From Streptomyces violaceoruber (GTDB taxonomy: Bacteria; Actinomycetota; Actinomycetes; Streptomycetales; Streptomycetaceae), in the NCBI RefSeq assembly GCF_033406955.1, contig NZ_CP137734.1, positions 7,688,001 to 7,752,000 of the forward strand: a DNA stretch of 64,000 nt, in the 5' to 3' direction. Positions 23,501 to 32,642 of the stretch are shown in pieces. The notes beneath the pieces are model-generated. The model searched no databases. It saw only the letters and a program-made list of their open reading frames with translations, and was not told where the DNA came from. Both the position numbers and the translations under genes were made by a program. The first letter of the stretch is position 1. Each line of letters starts with the position of its first letter.

Positions 23501-26167
23501 TCACAGCATGTCGTCCGCAGCTACGGGTGCCTTCCGTAGAACTACTAGCCGTGCCAGATCCGTACGGGAGCCGATGCCCAGCTTCGGATAGATCTTGTAC
23601 AGGTGGTACTCGACCGTACGCGGGCTCAAGAAGAGCTGAGCGGCGATCTCCTTGCTCGACAACCCTTCGGCGACCAGGCCGGCGATGCGCAGTTCCTGCG
23701 AAGTCAACGCGTCGAGCACGCTGGGGGGCGGGGCGCCGGCGTTCTCGCCCGCCGCCCGCAGCTCCTCCTGCGCGCGTCGCGCCCACGGCCGGGCGCCGGC
23801 CTGCTCGAAAATCTCCCACGCTTTCCGCAGATGTGCTCGCGCCTGGCCCGGCCGCTGTGCGCGGCGCTGACGCTCGCCCAGCAGCAGGGCCGTCCTGGCC
23901 GCCTCGAACGGATTGGTGTGCAGCCGCAGAGCCTCACCGAGAGCTTCCTCGTCCGATTCGGCCAGGCCGCGGCAGCGGGCCAGCAGCGCGCGCGACTCGG
24001 GCGTCGCGGCGTGTTCGGTGGATCGCGCATAGGCCGAAACCGCCGCCCGGGCACCGGCCTCGTCCCCCGCACCCACCGCGGCCTCCACCCGGTCCGGCAT
24101 GCTCCGCCACGTCACGGTCGGATGCCCCGCGCCGGGCCCCGCCACCGCGAGCGCCCGGAAGCGGTCATGGGCCGACGCGTAGCGGCCCAGACACAGGTCG
24201 AGCACGGCCGGCGCGTACGCGGCCACCCCCGCGTACAGCCCCACCCGGTGTGGCAGGGCGATGGCCAGCGCCTCGCGGGAGTGCCGCTCGCAGGGCTCCT
24301 CCTCGCCACGCAGGGCCGCAAGCACCGCCAGATTGGCCAGGTGCGCGGCTACCGTGTTCTCGTACCCGGCCTCCCGCGCCAGTGCCAGGCCCTCCTCGGA
24401 GACTGCCCGGCTGCGCGCGAGCCGCCCGGCGAGGCGCTCGGCGGTCGCCACGAACTCCAGCACGACGGGCAACTGCCCGGCCATCCCCGACACCCTGGCT
24501 ACTCGCCCGGCCCGCTCGGCCATCTCGGTCGCCACATCCAGCTCGCCCAGAGCGCTGGCCGCGGCCGCCGCCCACAGGTAGCCGGCCGCGTCCTCCAGCC
24601 CGTCCGTCCGCGCCAGTGCCCGCCGCAGCAAGGCCGGTCCGGCAACGTCGCCGTCCAGAGTCAGGCCGATCCCGGCCACCGTGTCCCGCAGGAATCCTTC
24701 GGGGTGCGCCGCCGCCCGTCGGCCGAACTCGACGACGGCCGCCGTGTCGCCGACGTACGAGGCCGCCTCCACGGCATCGGCCAGTATGCCCAGGCTGTCG
24801 CCCGCCGCCAGGATCCGCACGGCCTCGGCCGCGTTTCCCGAGTTCAGCTCGAACCGGCCCCGGAGCTGGGCGATCTCCATCGCGAGTGTGATCTCCCCGC
24901 CGACCCCTTCGGCTGCCTCGGCCAGCAGCGATTCCGCCTGTCCCGGCCGGCCGGCGAGCCAGGCCGCCGTGGCGGCGTCCTTCAGCCGGACGGCACGAGC
25001 GCGCGGCTCGGGGGTCAGCTCGGCAGCCCTGATCAGGGCAGCGGCGGCGGCGCCGTACCCGCCGCGGTCGCGAGCCCGCTCGGCGGCCTCCTCCAGCGCG
25101 ACGGCGACCGGCTCGGCGTGGCCCAGGGCGGCTCCGGCCAGGTGCCAGGCCCTACGGTCGCCCCCAGTCAACTCCGCCAGGACGGCGTGCGCGTGTCGGA
25201 TCTCGGCCGGGGTGGCCGCCTCGTGAATCGCGGATCGCACGAGCGGGTGACGAAAGCGCAGACCTGAGCCTGACACCTCGGCCAGCCCACTCCCCTCCAA
25301 CTCTGCCAGAGCCACCTCCCCCGACCCCGCCACCAGCCGCTCAGCGGCGCTCATGACCACCTCGAGGTCGGTCTCGACGGCGGCGAGCAGGGCGACCAGC
25401 CGAGCGGAGGCCGACAACCCGGTCACCCGATCGCCGAAGAGCCGGGTACCACCGGGCAACGGGTCGGGCAGCGGTTCGCGGCCCGCGAGCTGTGCGGGCG
25501 TCAGCCGGGCGGCAATCTCATTCAGGGCCAGAGGGTTCGACCCGGTCAGCCTGATGAGTTCTCCTCTCACCGGGCCGGCCGGCATCCCGTGCCTGGATTC
25601 CAACAGCTCGGCCGCGGCATCCTCGGGCAGGCCGCGCACGCCCACCGTCGACGTCACGCCCCTGACCGGAGCGTCGCCGCGGACAGCGAGCACCATCGCG
25701 ATCCGTTCGGCGCCCAACCGCCTGGCGGCGAACAGCAACGCGTCGGCCGAGGCGCGATCGACCCACTGGAAGTCATCGACCACGCAGATGAGGCCCTCCG
25801 GCCCGGCGGCCTCGGCCAGCAACGACAGCACGCCGGCGCCCAGAAGGAAGCGGTCGCCCGCGCCACCGGCGACGTGCCCCAGGGCCGCTCGCACGGCGTC
25901 GCGCTGCGGAGCGGGCAGCGCGTCGAGCAATCCGGCCACCGGCCACAACAGTTGGTGCAACGCCGCGAACGCCAGGTCCGACTCGGATTCGACGCCGCCG
26001 GTCCGCAGCACCCTCATCGCCTCGCCCCGCGCGGCCGCTGCGTCGAGCAGGGCGGTCTTGCCCGCCCCGGCCTCACCCCGGAGCACCACCGCCCCGCCGC
26101 AGCCATGGCGGGCCTGTGCGATCACCTCGTCGAGCGCACTGACTTCCGAAGATCTTCCGTAGAGCAC
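23501..26167 (-). CDS. Large ATP-binding LuxR (LAL) family regulator
   Basis: An 888-residue LAL regulator. The N-terminal AAA domain has Walker A RGEAGAGKTALLDAA (about 30-44) and Walker B LICVVDDFQWVD (about 125-136). A long helical TPR-like middle follows. The C-terminal LuxR helix-turn-helix is LTSQELRIAGLVAEGLSSKEIAAQ near residue 825, continuing SPRTVEYHLYKIYPKLGI. LAL proteins activate catabolic or antibiotic genes on binding ATP and an inducer. It sits first in a tight operon with the RdmC-like hydrolase and the broken ABC transporter, which are its likely targets. Confidence 0.88.
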   Translation of the reverse strand: MLYGRSSEVSALDEVIAQARHGCGGAVVLRGEAGAGKTALLDAAAARGEAMRVLRTGGVESESDLAFAALHQLLWPVAGLLDALPAPQRDAVRAALGHVAGGAGDRFLLGAGVLSLLAEAAGPEGLICVVDDFQWVDRASADALLFAARRLGAERIAMVLAVRGDAPVRGVTSTVGVRGLPEDAAAELLESRHGMPAGPVRGELIRLTGSNPLALNEIAARLTPAQLAGREPLPDPLPGGTRLFGDRVTGLSASARLVALLAAVETDLEVVMSAAERLVAGSGEVALAELEGSGLAEVSGSGLRFRHPLVRSAIHEAATPAEIRHAHAVLAELTGGDRRAWHLAGAALGHAEPVAVALEEAAERARDRGGYGAAAAALIRAAELTPEPRARAVRLKDAATAAWLAGRPGQAESLLAEAAEGVGGEITLAMEIAQLRGRFELNSGNAAEAVRILAAGDSLGILADAVEAASYVGDTAAVVEFGRRAAAHPEGFLRDTVAGIGLTLDGDVAGPALLRRALARTDGLEDAAGYLWAAAAASALGELDVATEMAERAGRVARVSGMAGQLPVVLEFVATAERLAGRLARSRAVSEEGLALAREAGYENTVAAHLANLAVLAALRGEEEPCERHSREALAIALPHRVGLYAGVAAYAPAVLDLCLGRYASAHDRFRALAVAGPGAGHPTVTWRSMPDRVEAAVGAGDEAGARAAVSAYARSTEHAATPESRALLARCRGLAESDEEALGEALRLHTNPFEAARTALLLGERQRRAQRPGQARAHLRKAWEIFEQAGARPWARRAQEELRAAGENAGAPPPSVLDALTSQELRIAGLVAEGLSSKEIAAQLFLSPRTVEYHLYKIYPKLGIGSRTDLARLVVLRKAPVAADDML

Positions 26168-26207
26168 AGAAGCCCACTCTAAAGGGGGGACGGCCGGCGC
26201 ACGGCCC

Positions 26208-26370
26208 TCATTGGCGGGATAGCCGCTTGATCGCCCGCCTCGACCAGTCGTACGCGGCCCACTCCTCCGCAGAAACCTTCACCTGCTGGGCGACGTACGA
26301 CACACCCGGCACCGGGATCTCCCCGGTGTCCTCCGGGAACCGGGCCTCCACCTCGAAGAATTCGGCAACA
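26208..26370 (-). pseudogene. C-terminal fragment of an unrecognised protein
   Basis: About 50 protein-like codons read FFEVEARFPEDTGEIPV and VKVSAEEWAAYDWSRRAI, ending KRLSRQ. No upstream start or ribosome site is convincing, and the frame upstream is not protein-like. I do not recognise the family. It lies in a 330-base gene-poor stretch together with a DUF2283 relic, which suggests leftovers of excised accessory genes. Confidence 0.35.
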
Positions 26371-26457
26371 GCGCGAACCCCAACAGGTTCGCCCCCGACT
26401 CCGGAAGACCATGACCTGACACCCCAGGTCGGCGAACAACGGGGAAGGCCAGCAAGG

Positions 26458-26532
26458 CGGGTCGAGTACGACGCATCGGCAAATATGGCGTACATCAACC
26501 TTGTTGACAGCATCACCCCAGGAGAGGCCGTC
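26458..26532 (+). pseudogene. N-terminal relic of a DUF2283 protein
   Basis: Twenty-five codons encode RVEYDASANMAYINLVDSI then TPGEAV, the start of DUF2283 domains (YD-x-EADALYI-like). There is no start codon. The similarity ends inside the 3' end of the convergent NmrA gene, so the remainder has been lost. Confidence 0.5.
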
Positions 26533-27358
26533 CCTCGAGGAGGGCCTGGAAGGTGCGCGGGGGTCGACCGGTGAGGCGCTGGACGGTGCCGGTGACGCGG
26601 TCCTCTGCTCCTTCGGCGATGGCACGGTCCATGCCGGCCAGCATTGCGGCGAACTCCACCGGCACCTGTGTCGTGAGGCGATCGCGCATCTGCTCGTAGG
26701 GCAGACGGCGGTGGACCACGGTCCGACCGGAGACCTCGGTGATGATTGCGGCGATGTCGTCGTGGCTGAGTGCCTCGGGTCCAGTGAGGATGAGATCGGT
26801 GTTGGGGGCTTGCTCGTCGGTCAGAGCGCGGGCGGCGACGGCCGCGATGTCCTCGGCGTCGATGAAGCCGACCCGGCCGCCTTCTGTGGCGGTCCAGATG
26901 GTGCCCTCGTCTCGGATGCTGCGAGCGTGCGCGTGCGTGCCGGTGAAGTTCTGCATGAACCACGAGGGCCGCAGTACCGCCCACTGTTCGAACAGATCGG
27001 GCAGGACCTGGTGCACCATTCCCACCGCCGGGCCGCCCTGGGGGATGGCCGAGGAGCTCAGCAGCACCGCGCGGCACACGCCGGTGGTGCGGGCCTGCTG
27101 GAGGAACGGCAGCATGGTCGCCGCGGGGTCGGTGTCGCCCAGGGGCGGTATGAGGTAGACGCGGTCGACGCCATCGAGGGCCGCCGCGTGGGTGGCGCGG
27201 TCGTACCAGTCGAAGGGGACCGGCTCGGCGCCGGCGACCGGGGTGGCCTGGCGGCTGGCTGCTTTGACGCGGTGACCCGCGGCCGTCAGCTGTGCGGCGG
27301 TGCGGCTTCCGGTGGTGCCGGTGGCGCCGATGACCAGAGTGGTGCCGGTGGTGGTCAT
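26513..27358 (-). CDS. NmrA-like NAD(P)-binding protein
   Basis: A 281-residue atypical short-chain dehydrogenase. The N-terminal motif LVIGATGTTGSRTAAQL (about 8-24) is followed by DRVYLIPPLG, LRPSWFMQNF and a C-terminal substrate region. This pattern is shared with NmrA/azoreductase-like NAD(P)H-binding proteins that sense redox or reduce quinones. Its ATG overlaps the stop of the upstream SnoaL-like gene (ATGA), so the two are translationally coupled. Both are probably repressed by the divergent TetR. Confidence 0.85.
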   Translation of the reverse strand: MTTTGTTLVIGATGTTGSRTAAQLTAAGHRVKAASRQATPVAGAEPVPFDWYDRATHAAALDGVDRVYLIPPLGDTDPAATMLPFLQQARTTGVCRAVLLSSSAIPQGGPAVGMVHQVLPDLFEQWAVLRPSWFMQNFTGTHAHARSIRDEGTIWTATEGGRVGFIDAEDIAAVAARALTDEQAPNTDLILTGPEALSHDDIAAIITEVSGRTVVHRRLPYEQMRDRLTTQVPVEFAAMLAGMDRAIAEGAEDRVTGTVQRLTGRPPRTFQALLEGRPLLG

Positions 27359-27780
27359 CGGCTGCTCCCGGTGAAGTCAGTGCCCGGTTCCTGGACAGCG
27401 AGCGGGTTCCAGTAGTCGCGGTAGGAGGTGATGTGCCCCTCTCGAACGGTCACAACGGCGATGTAGGTCATGTCGAAGGGAGCGTCGCTCTCCACCAGGC
27501 GGCCGACGCCGCGCATCTCGACCACGACGGTCTGTGGATCGGTGGTCTGGTGGATCCGCAGATCCGGAAAGTCGTGCAGGTCGATGTGGTCGGGGTAGTG
27601 GCGCATGTAGGCGGCGATGGCCTCCTTGCCCTCCAGACGCCGGGGCCAGCCGTCGGGGGCGAAGGGGAACTCCATGAGGCCGTCCTCGGCCCACAGTGCG
27701 ACCCACGCGGCAATGTCCTTGTCGAGCAGCAGTCGCAGGCTGTGGCGGTACAGATCCGCCGGGGAGGTCGGTGCGGACAT
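27355..27780 (-). CDS. SnoaL/NTF2-like protein
   Basis: A 141-residue member of the NTF2-like superfamily. It has an alpha+beta cone fold pattern, with LYRHSLRLLLDKDIAAWVAL, EGKEAIAAYMR and a final HITSYRDYWNPLA. Members are polyketide cyclase-like enzymes or small-ligand binders. GGAGG precedes the ATG at 27780. It is the first gene of a two-gene unit with the NmrA protein. It is divergent from a TetR gene with two GGACC-type palindromes between. Confidence 0.82.
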   Translation of the reverse strand: MSAPTSPADLYRHSLRLLLDKDIAAWVALWAEDGLMEFPFAPDGWPRRLEGKEAIAAYMRHYPDHIDLHDFPDLRIHQTTDPQTVVVEMRGVGRLVESDAPFDMTYIAVVTVREGHITSYRDYWNPLAVQEPGTDFTGSSR

Positions 27781-27805
27781 GGGTATCCTCCAAGTCATAG
27801 AATCC

Positions 27806-27844
27806 GGACCCTGGGTCCGCTTCAACGATATGGACCACGGGTCC
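27806..27844. promoter_or_regulatory. Paired TetR operator sites
   Basis: Two 13-bp palindromes, GGACCCTGGGTCC (27806-27818) and GGACCACGGGTCC (27832-27844), are spaced 26 bp start to start between the divergent SnoaL-like and TetR genes. The half-sites match those at 14768-14814. Confidence 0.75.
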
Positions 27845-27867
27845 GTTTTGCAATGGGAAGGAGCGGC

Positions 27868-28479
27868 ATGCCCGAACGCCAGACGTCTCGCAAGGACGCC
27901 ATCCGCAACCGGGAGGCCGTGCTCGCGGCCGCCGACGCCCTCTTCGCTCGGCGCGAAAGTCCCGAGGACGTCACCATGGCCGACGTCGCTGCCGCGGCCG
28001 GCGTCGGCAAGGGCACGCTCTTCCGGGCCTTCGGCGATCGCGCCGGGCTGCTCCGCGCGCTGTACGGGGCACGGCTCGAACCGATCAGGCAGGCCGTCGA
28101 GACCGGCCCACCACCCCTGGGGCCCGCGACCCCACCGCGGGATCGCGTACCCGCCCTGCTCGATGCCCTCCTGTGCTTCAAACTCGACAACCGGCGCCTC
28201 GCGCTGGCTCTGGAGGAAGGCGGGAGCAGCAGCACATACCGGGCGGAACACTACGAGCGGTGGCACAGCCTCCTCCGAGCCGTACTGGAGCAGATCCCCG
28301 GCCTGACCGACAGCGACTTCACCGCCCACGCCCTGCTCGCCGCCACACGAGCCGACCTCGTCGAGCACCTGGCCGGGGAAGGGTGCATTCCACGGGAAAG
28401 ACTGAGGGCGCAGTTGGCGAACTTCGCCGCCAGAGTCCTGGCCTCCGGTCCACTGCAAGGTTTGACCGTCGAGGAGTGA
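27868..28479 (+). CDS. TetR family transcriptional regulator
   Basis: A 203-residue TetR repressor. The helix-turn-helix MADVAAAAGVGKGTLFRAFG lies near residues 37-56, followed by a GPPPLGP linker and a helical ligand domain. GGAAGGAGC precedes the ATG. The HTH differs only slightly from that of the TetR at 14846 and their operators share GGACC half-sites, so cross-binding is likely. The expected targets are the divergent SnoaL-NmrA genes and itself. Confidence 0.88.
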   Translation: MPERQTSRKDAIRNREAVLAAADALFARRESPEDVTMADVAAAAGVGKGTLFRAFGDRAGLLRALYGARLEPIRQAVETGPPPLGPATPPRDRVPALLDALLCFKLDNRRLALALEEGGSSSTYRAEHYERWHSLLRAVLEQIPGLTDSDFTAHALLAATRADLVEHLAGEGCIPRERLRAQLANFAARVLASGPLQGLTVEE

Positions 28480-28581
28480 TCGAGGATCGGCGAGTCCTTG
28501 ATCAGCGAAGCTTCGCAAACGACCGACGACGAAGGCCGGGACGGCTGCACACGCATGACGCTGGGCGACAACGCGACCGCG

Positions 28582-28908
28582 CAGGAAGAGATCGTGCAGG
28601 CGCGACGGGACTGGATGGAAGGGACACGGTTCGGCGAGGTGGAGGGCTACGACGGCGCCCCGCTGCCTCCCCTGCACTGCGTGCGGTACCGCTGAAGCCG
28701 CGCGAGAGGCTTCGCTGACCTGCGGAAATGGCTGACGGGCCGGTAGTTGCCGGTCGGCCGTCCTGCGGCGTCCTTCACCGGCTCCTCGCGGGCGCCGGGC
28801 TGTTGGATGTGCTGTAAGCCCGAGGTGCTGTGCCGTACCCGTCGAGGGCGTGTCCATCTGTGGGTGGCTGTGGCAGGACACTTGCTAACCCTTGCTGACT
28901 CTACTGAC
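28582..28908 (+). repeat. Repeat copy 2: broken pirin 3' end plus flank
   Basis: It begins with codons for QEEIVQARRDWMEG, then RFGEVEGYDGAPLP, matching the pirin C-terminus. A frameshift follows, and the AVPLKPRERLR end continues in another frame to the stop at 28718 and TGACCTGCGGA. The end block GACACTTGCTAACCCTTGCT at 28877 matches copy 1. There is no upstream pirin body, so it is a fragment. The flanking bases 28480-28581 and 28909-29010 hold no recognisable gene. Confidence 0.7.
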
Positions 28909-29010
28909 GCGTCGTCAGTTGTCGATGGAGTTCGTGGCCTGTTTCTGCCGTGGTGGTGTTGTCATTAGGGCGTCGGCGGGGCCGGGGAACGGGCGTCCAG
29001 GGCCGAGCCG

Positions 29011-29178
29011 TTATGGGGCGGGTGTGTAGCCGCGGACGCGGACGAGGGTGAGGTGGGGGTGGTCGTGGGTGATGGCGTCGGGCAGGACAGTGGTCAGACC
29101 GGTGCGTTGGACGATCTCGGTGAGGGCTTGGACGGAGTTGGCCTCCAGGAACCCGACGGCAACCTCAACACCCGCTTC
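29011..29178 (-). pseudogene. C-terminal relic of a LysR regulator
   Basis: About 55 minus-strand codons read VAVGFLEANSVQALTEIVQR, then TGLTTVLPDAITHDHPHLTL, with a normal stop. This is the effector-domain end of a CynR-type LysR protein. The DNA-binding part is missing and the segment abuts the GH127 relic at about 29185. Confidence 0.55.
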
Positions 29179-29189
29179 GGCCGCCCGGG

Positions 29190-29742
29190 GCAGGCACCCC
29201 GCTACAGCGACTTGGAATGGGGCCACGAGCTGTACTGCTTCGGGCATCTGATCCAGGCCGGCGTCGCCCAAATACGCACCCGCGGCGGCGGGGTGCTCGG
29301 GCCCGCACCGCCCTGCGCGCTGCCGACCACGTGTGCGACATGTTCGGCGCGGACGGCAACGGCATCTGCGGACACCCCGAGATCGAGACGGCCCTGGCCG
29401 AACTCGCCCGCGCCACCGCCGAGTCCCGCTACTTGGAACAGGCCCGCCTGCTCGTCGAGCGGCGCGGCCACGGCACTCTGCCCGACATCGAGTTCGGCCG
29501 CCCCTACTACCAGGACGACCACCCCGTACGAGAGGCGGACGTGCTACGCGGGCACGCGGTCCGTGTGCTCTACCTCGCAGCCGGAGCCACCGACGTGGCT
29601 GTCGAGACCGGCGACACCGAGCTCCTGGCAGCCGTCGAACGCCAGTGGGAGGCAACGGTGGCCCGGCGCACCTACATCACCGGCGGCATGGGGGCCCACC
29701 ACCGCGACGAGTCGTTCGGCGACGACTACGTCCTGCCGCCTA
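29190..29742 (+). pseudogene. Internal relic of a GH127 beta-L-arabinofuranosidase
   Basis: RYSDLEWGHELYCFGHLIQA, then after a frameshift near 29300 GNGICGHPEIETALAEL, PYYQDDHPVREADVLRGHAV and ITGGMGAHHRDESFGDDY, all match the central (alpha/alpha)6 domain of DUF1680/GH127 enzymes. The N-terminus, the catalytic Cys region at the C-terminal side and any start codon are absent. The sequence then joins the next relic in another frame. Confidence 0.65.
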
Positions 29743-32134
29743 CACCGGCAGCGCGGCCCACGCGAACGGCATCAGGGACTTCACGCTCACTCAGGCCTAC
29801 ACACTGGCCGGCGCGGGCGGGAACCAGCTGGCATGGACCATCCGCCTGAAGAACACGTCCACCGAGCGTCTCGAATTCCAGGATCTCGGGTTCCCCCTGC
29901 TGATGAACGCCTGGTGGAACGGCGGCAACCAGAAGGGGATCTACGAGCAGAACGTCGGCCGCCACTCCTTCGTCGGCAAAGACGGGTCGTACATCTACTG
30001 GCAGCGCCCCAACGGAGTCGGACCGTTCCTGGTGATGGTGCCCAACGCCGGCACCTCCCTGGAGTTCAAGAACAAGGCGCGGTACAACGAAGGGCCGTTC
30101 GCCGAGCAGGACCCGTCGTGGGAAGGAGTGGTGGAGTACTTCATCCACTCCAAGAACATCTCCGTCGAACGGGCCACGAAGACGGCCAAGTACCTTCCAG
30201 CGACCTCGCTGATCCTCGAACCCGGGGCCGAGAGGACGTACGGGTTCACCTTCCGCTGGGCGGCCGACTACGCGAACCTGCGCAACGTCCTCTACGACGC
30301 CGGGGTCGTCGACGCCGTATCGCTGCCCGGCATGGTCGTCCCGCAGGATACGAAGGCCACCCTCGCGGTGCGGGCCAAGGGCGGCATCCAGCAGGTCGGC
30401 GGAGAGAGCGGCAAGAACATCACCGTCACCGCCCGAGGCACCCGCAAGGGCTACACCCTGTACGACCTCGCCTTCCCCGGGCTCGGTGCCCACCAGGTCA
30501 CCGTCCGCTACGACAACGGCAGACAGTCGGTACTGCAGTACTACTCGGTCAAGCCGATCGAGGAACTCGTCACCGCGCACGCGACGTTCCTCGCCACCAA
30601 ACAGCAGGCCAGGACGGCCCGCGGATACAACGGCGCCTACCTCCAGTGGGACATGAGCCGCAGGAAGCAGATCACCTGGGACGACTACCCCGGCGGCGGC
30701 TGGAAGGAATGGATGGCCGGCGGCTCCGACGACCTCGGACTCGCCCCCGCGGCCTTCCTCTCCGAGAAGAACGTCTCCGCCCCGAACCAGAACAAGGTCG
30801 CCTCGCTCGACTACTACATCGAGCACTTCCTCCTCGGCTACCTCCAGGGCAGGACCGAGAACGGCACGCGCACCTACCAGGTGTACCGCTGGTACGACGG
30901 GCAGGACGGCACCCCCAAGGACCAGGGCGTCTGGCGGGCGTACAACTACGTGCACATCGCGAACACGTACCTGAACCTGTACAAGATCGCCAAGAGGTAC
31001 CCGCACATCACGACGCGTCTCACGGCCACCGAGTACCTGCTGATGGGGTACCGGACACTCGAAGCGATGTTCACGAAGATCCCTCAGCCCACTCCGATCG
31101 GGGACGCCGCTCACGATCTGGGCCTGATGGGCGAGCTGCTCCATCCCGACATGCTCGCCCGGCTCAGGGAGGAGGGCCGCAGCGCCGAGGCCCAGCGCCT
31201 GGACGGCTTCCTTCAGGGCAAACGGGACAAGATCTTCGCGCAGGAGTACCCCTTCGCGTCAGAGATGAGCATCGACACCACCGGCTTCGAGGCCTGCTAC
31301 ACCCTGGCCAAGATGTACGGCAACACCGCGCTGGCCGCCAAGGTCACCCGGGCGTCCCTCGCCGCCCGCGGCAACCAGCCGCTGTGGTACTTCTACGGCT
31401 CGGACAACCGGCACATGGGCGAGTCCTGGTGGAACCTCGGGTACGAGTGTCAGCTCGGGGCATGGCAACAACAGGACTACCTGTACTCCTACGCCACCAC
31501 CAGCGGCGGCGAGTTCGACGAGATGATGCGCAGCACCTACGGGGCGTACCTGGCCGGCTGGGCGAACATCAACGCGGGGCAGATCAGCGCCGACGCCGCC
31601 AACATCGGAGCTGCCTCCTGGCAGTTCCAGAGCGAGAAGGGCACCTGCAACTACAACTGGATCCCCCTGCTGGACGGCTGGTGGGCGTGGTCGGGCGAAG
31701 CCGACCTGGGGTTCTGGGGCGCTCTGCGGGCCGCCACCGTCAACGTCGTCGAGGACCGGATCGTCGGACTCTATGCCTACGGCGGCGAGGTGACCGAGCA
31801 GAACGGGACGTACGTCATCACCCCCAAGGACGGAGTGCGGCAGCGTCTGGCGCTGTACAACAAGGGGAAGTTCGGTCTCCAGATCGACAAGGCGAGGTTC
31901 ACCAGGGCGCAGGTGTCGGCCGACCTGCGGGACATCCGGGTCACCCTCCAGAGCGTGGTCACGGGCAGCTATTCGCCCGACATCACGCTGCGCAACCTGC
32001 CGGCGGGGACCTACCAGGTGTCCGTCAACGGGGGTGCGTCCCGCAGCGTGGTCAGCAACGGCGGCGAGGTTGTCGTCAAGGACGTCCGGACCCTCACCGG
32101 CAACGGACACGTCGTGCGGGTAGTGGCGATGTGA
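29743..32134 (+). pseudogene. DUF5695-like large glycoside-hydrolase-type protein lacking its start
   Basis: About 797 codons remain open to a normal stop. The first half is a beta-sandwich (GIRDFTLTQAYTLAGAG, GFPLLMNAWWNGGNQKGIYE, DGSYIYWQRPNGVGPFL). The second is a helical barrel-like domain (YVHIANTYLNLYKIAKRY, YEQ-like WNLGYECQLGAW, LDGWWAWSGEADLGFWGALR), ending in a small beta domain. From memory this matches DUF5695 proteins, secreted and probably carbohydrate-active. The signal peptide and first 100 or so residues are replaced by the out-of-frame GH127 piece, and I see no ribosome site for an internal start. The intact remainder suggests recent inactivation. Confidence 0.6.
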
Positions 32135-32264
32135 TCCGGCGTACGTCACCGCGCCCCGTCCCCTTCCACGGAGGGGAACGGGGTCCCTGATGGACCTCGC
32201 CTCCGAGCTTCCGCCCTGAGTAAGCCGCCGAGATCAGCCGCCGCTGGGCACCCCAGCCGGACGA

Positions 32265-32280
32265 TTCAGGATTCCCTGAA
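32265..32280. promoter_or_regulatory. ArsR/CmtR-type operator candidate
   Basis: TTCAGG-ATTC-CCTGAA is a perfect 6-bp inverted repeat in unusually AT-rich sequence 27 bases before the cmtR start. The position and size suit an ArsR-family repressor overlapping its own promoter. Confidence 0.5.
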
Positions 32281-32306
32281 TTCAAGGATTTGTGTACTCT
32301 CGGAGA

Positions 32307-32642
32307 GTGCTGACTCTCGCTGCCGATATCGAAGTCCTGGCGCGGTTCGGTCGTGCGCTCGCCGACCCCATCCGCTGCCGGATCCTGCTCACCCTGCGCG
32401 AAGCCCCGGCCTACCCGGCCGACCTCGCTGAGGCTCTGCAGATCTCCCGCACCCGGCTGTCCAATCATCTGGCGTGCCTGCGCGACTGCGGTCTGGTCGT
32501 CACCGTTCCGGACGGCCGCCGCAGCCGCTACGAACTCGCCGACGAACGTCTCGGACACGCGCTGGACGACCTGCGCGCCGCCGTGGTCGCTGTCGATGCA
32601 GACCGCACCTGCCCGGACGCGGACGAGAAGGGGTGCTGCTGA
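32307..32642 (+). CDS. cmtR: ArsR/SmtB family metal sensor, CmtR-like
   Basis: A 111-residue winged-helix repressor (FGRALADPIRCRILLTL, then RTRLSNHLACLRDCGLVV). The three cysteines that bind Cd/Pb in mycobacterial CmtR appear to be conserved: two in LACLRDCG and one in the C-terminal DRTCPD. There are extra cysteines at the end (KGCC). It would release DNA on binding a soft metal. The start at GTG 32307 matches the family; an in-frame GTG is 15 bases upstream. Its stop is directly followed by the ATG of the CDF transporter, which it presumably controls. Confidence 0.82.
   Translation: MLTLAADIEVLARFGRALADPIRCRILLTLREAPAYPADLAEALQISRTRLSNHLACLRDCGLVVTVPDGRRSRYELADERLGHALDDLRAAVVAVDADRTCPDADEKGCC

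Noticed and set aside
29053..32190. A 1045-codon plus-strand open frame across the GH127/DUF5695 region.
   Set aside because: Only its first part matches GH127; the rest is out of phase with the protein-like DUF5695 frame.
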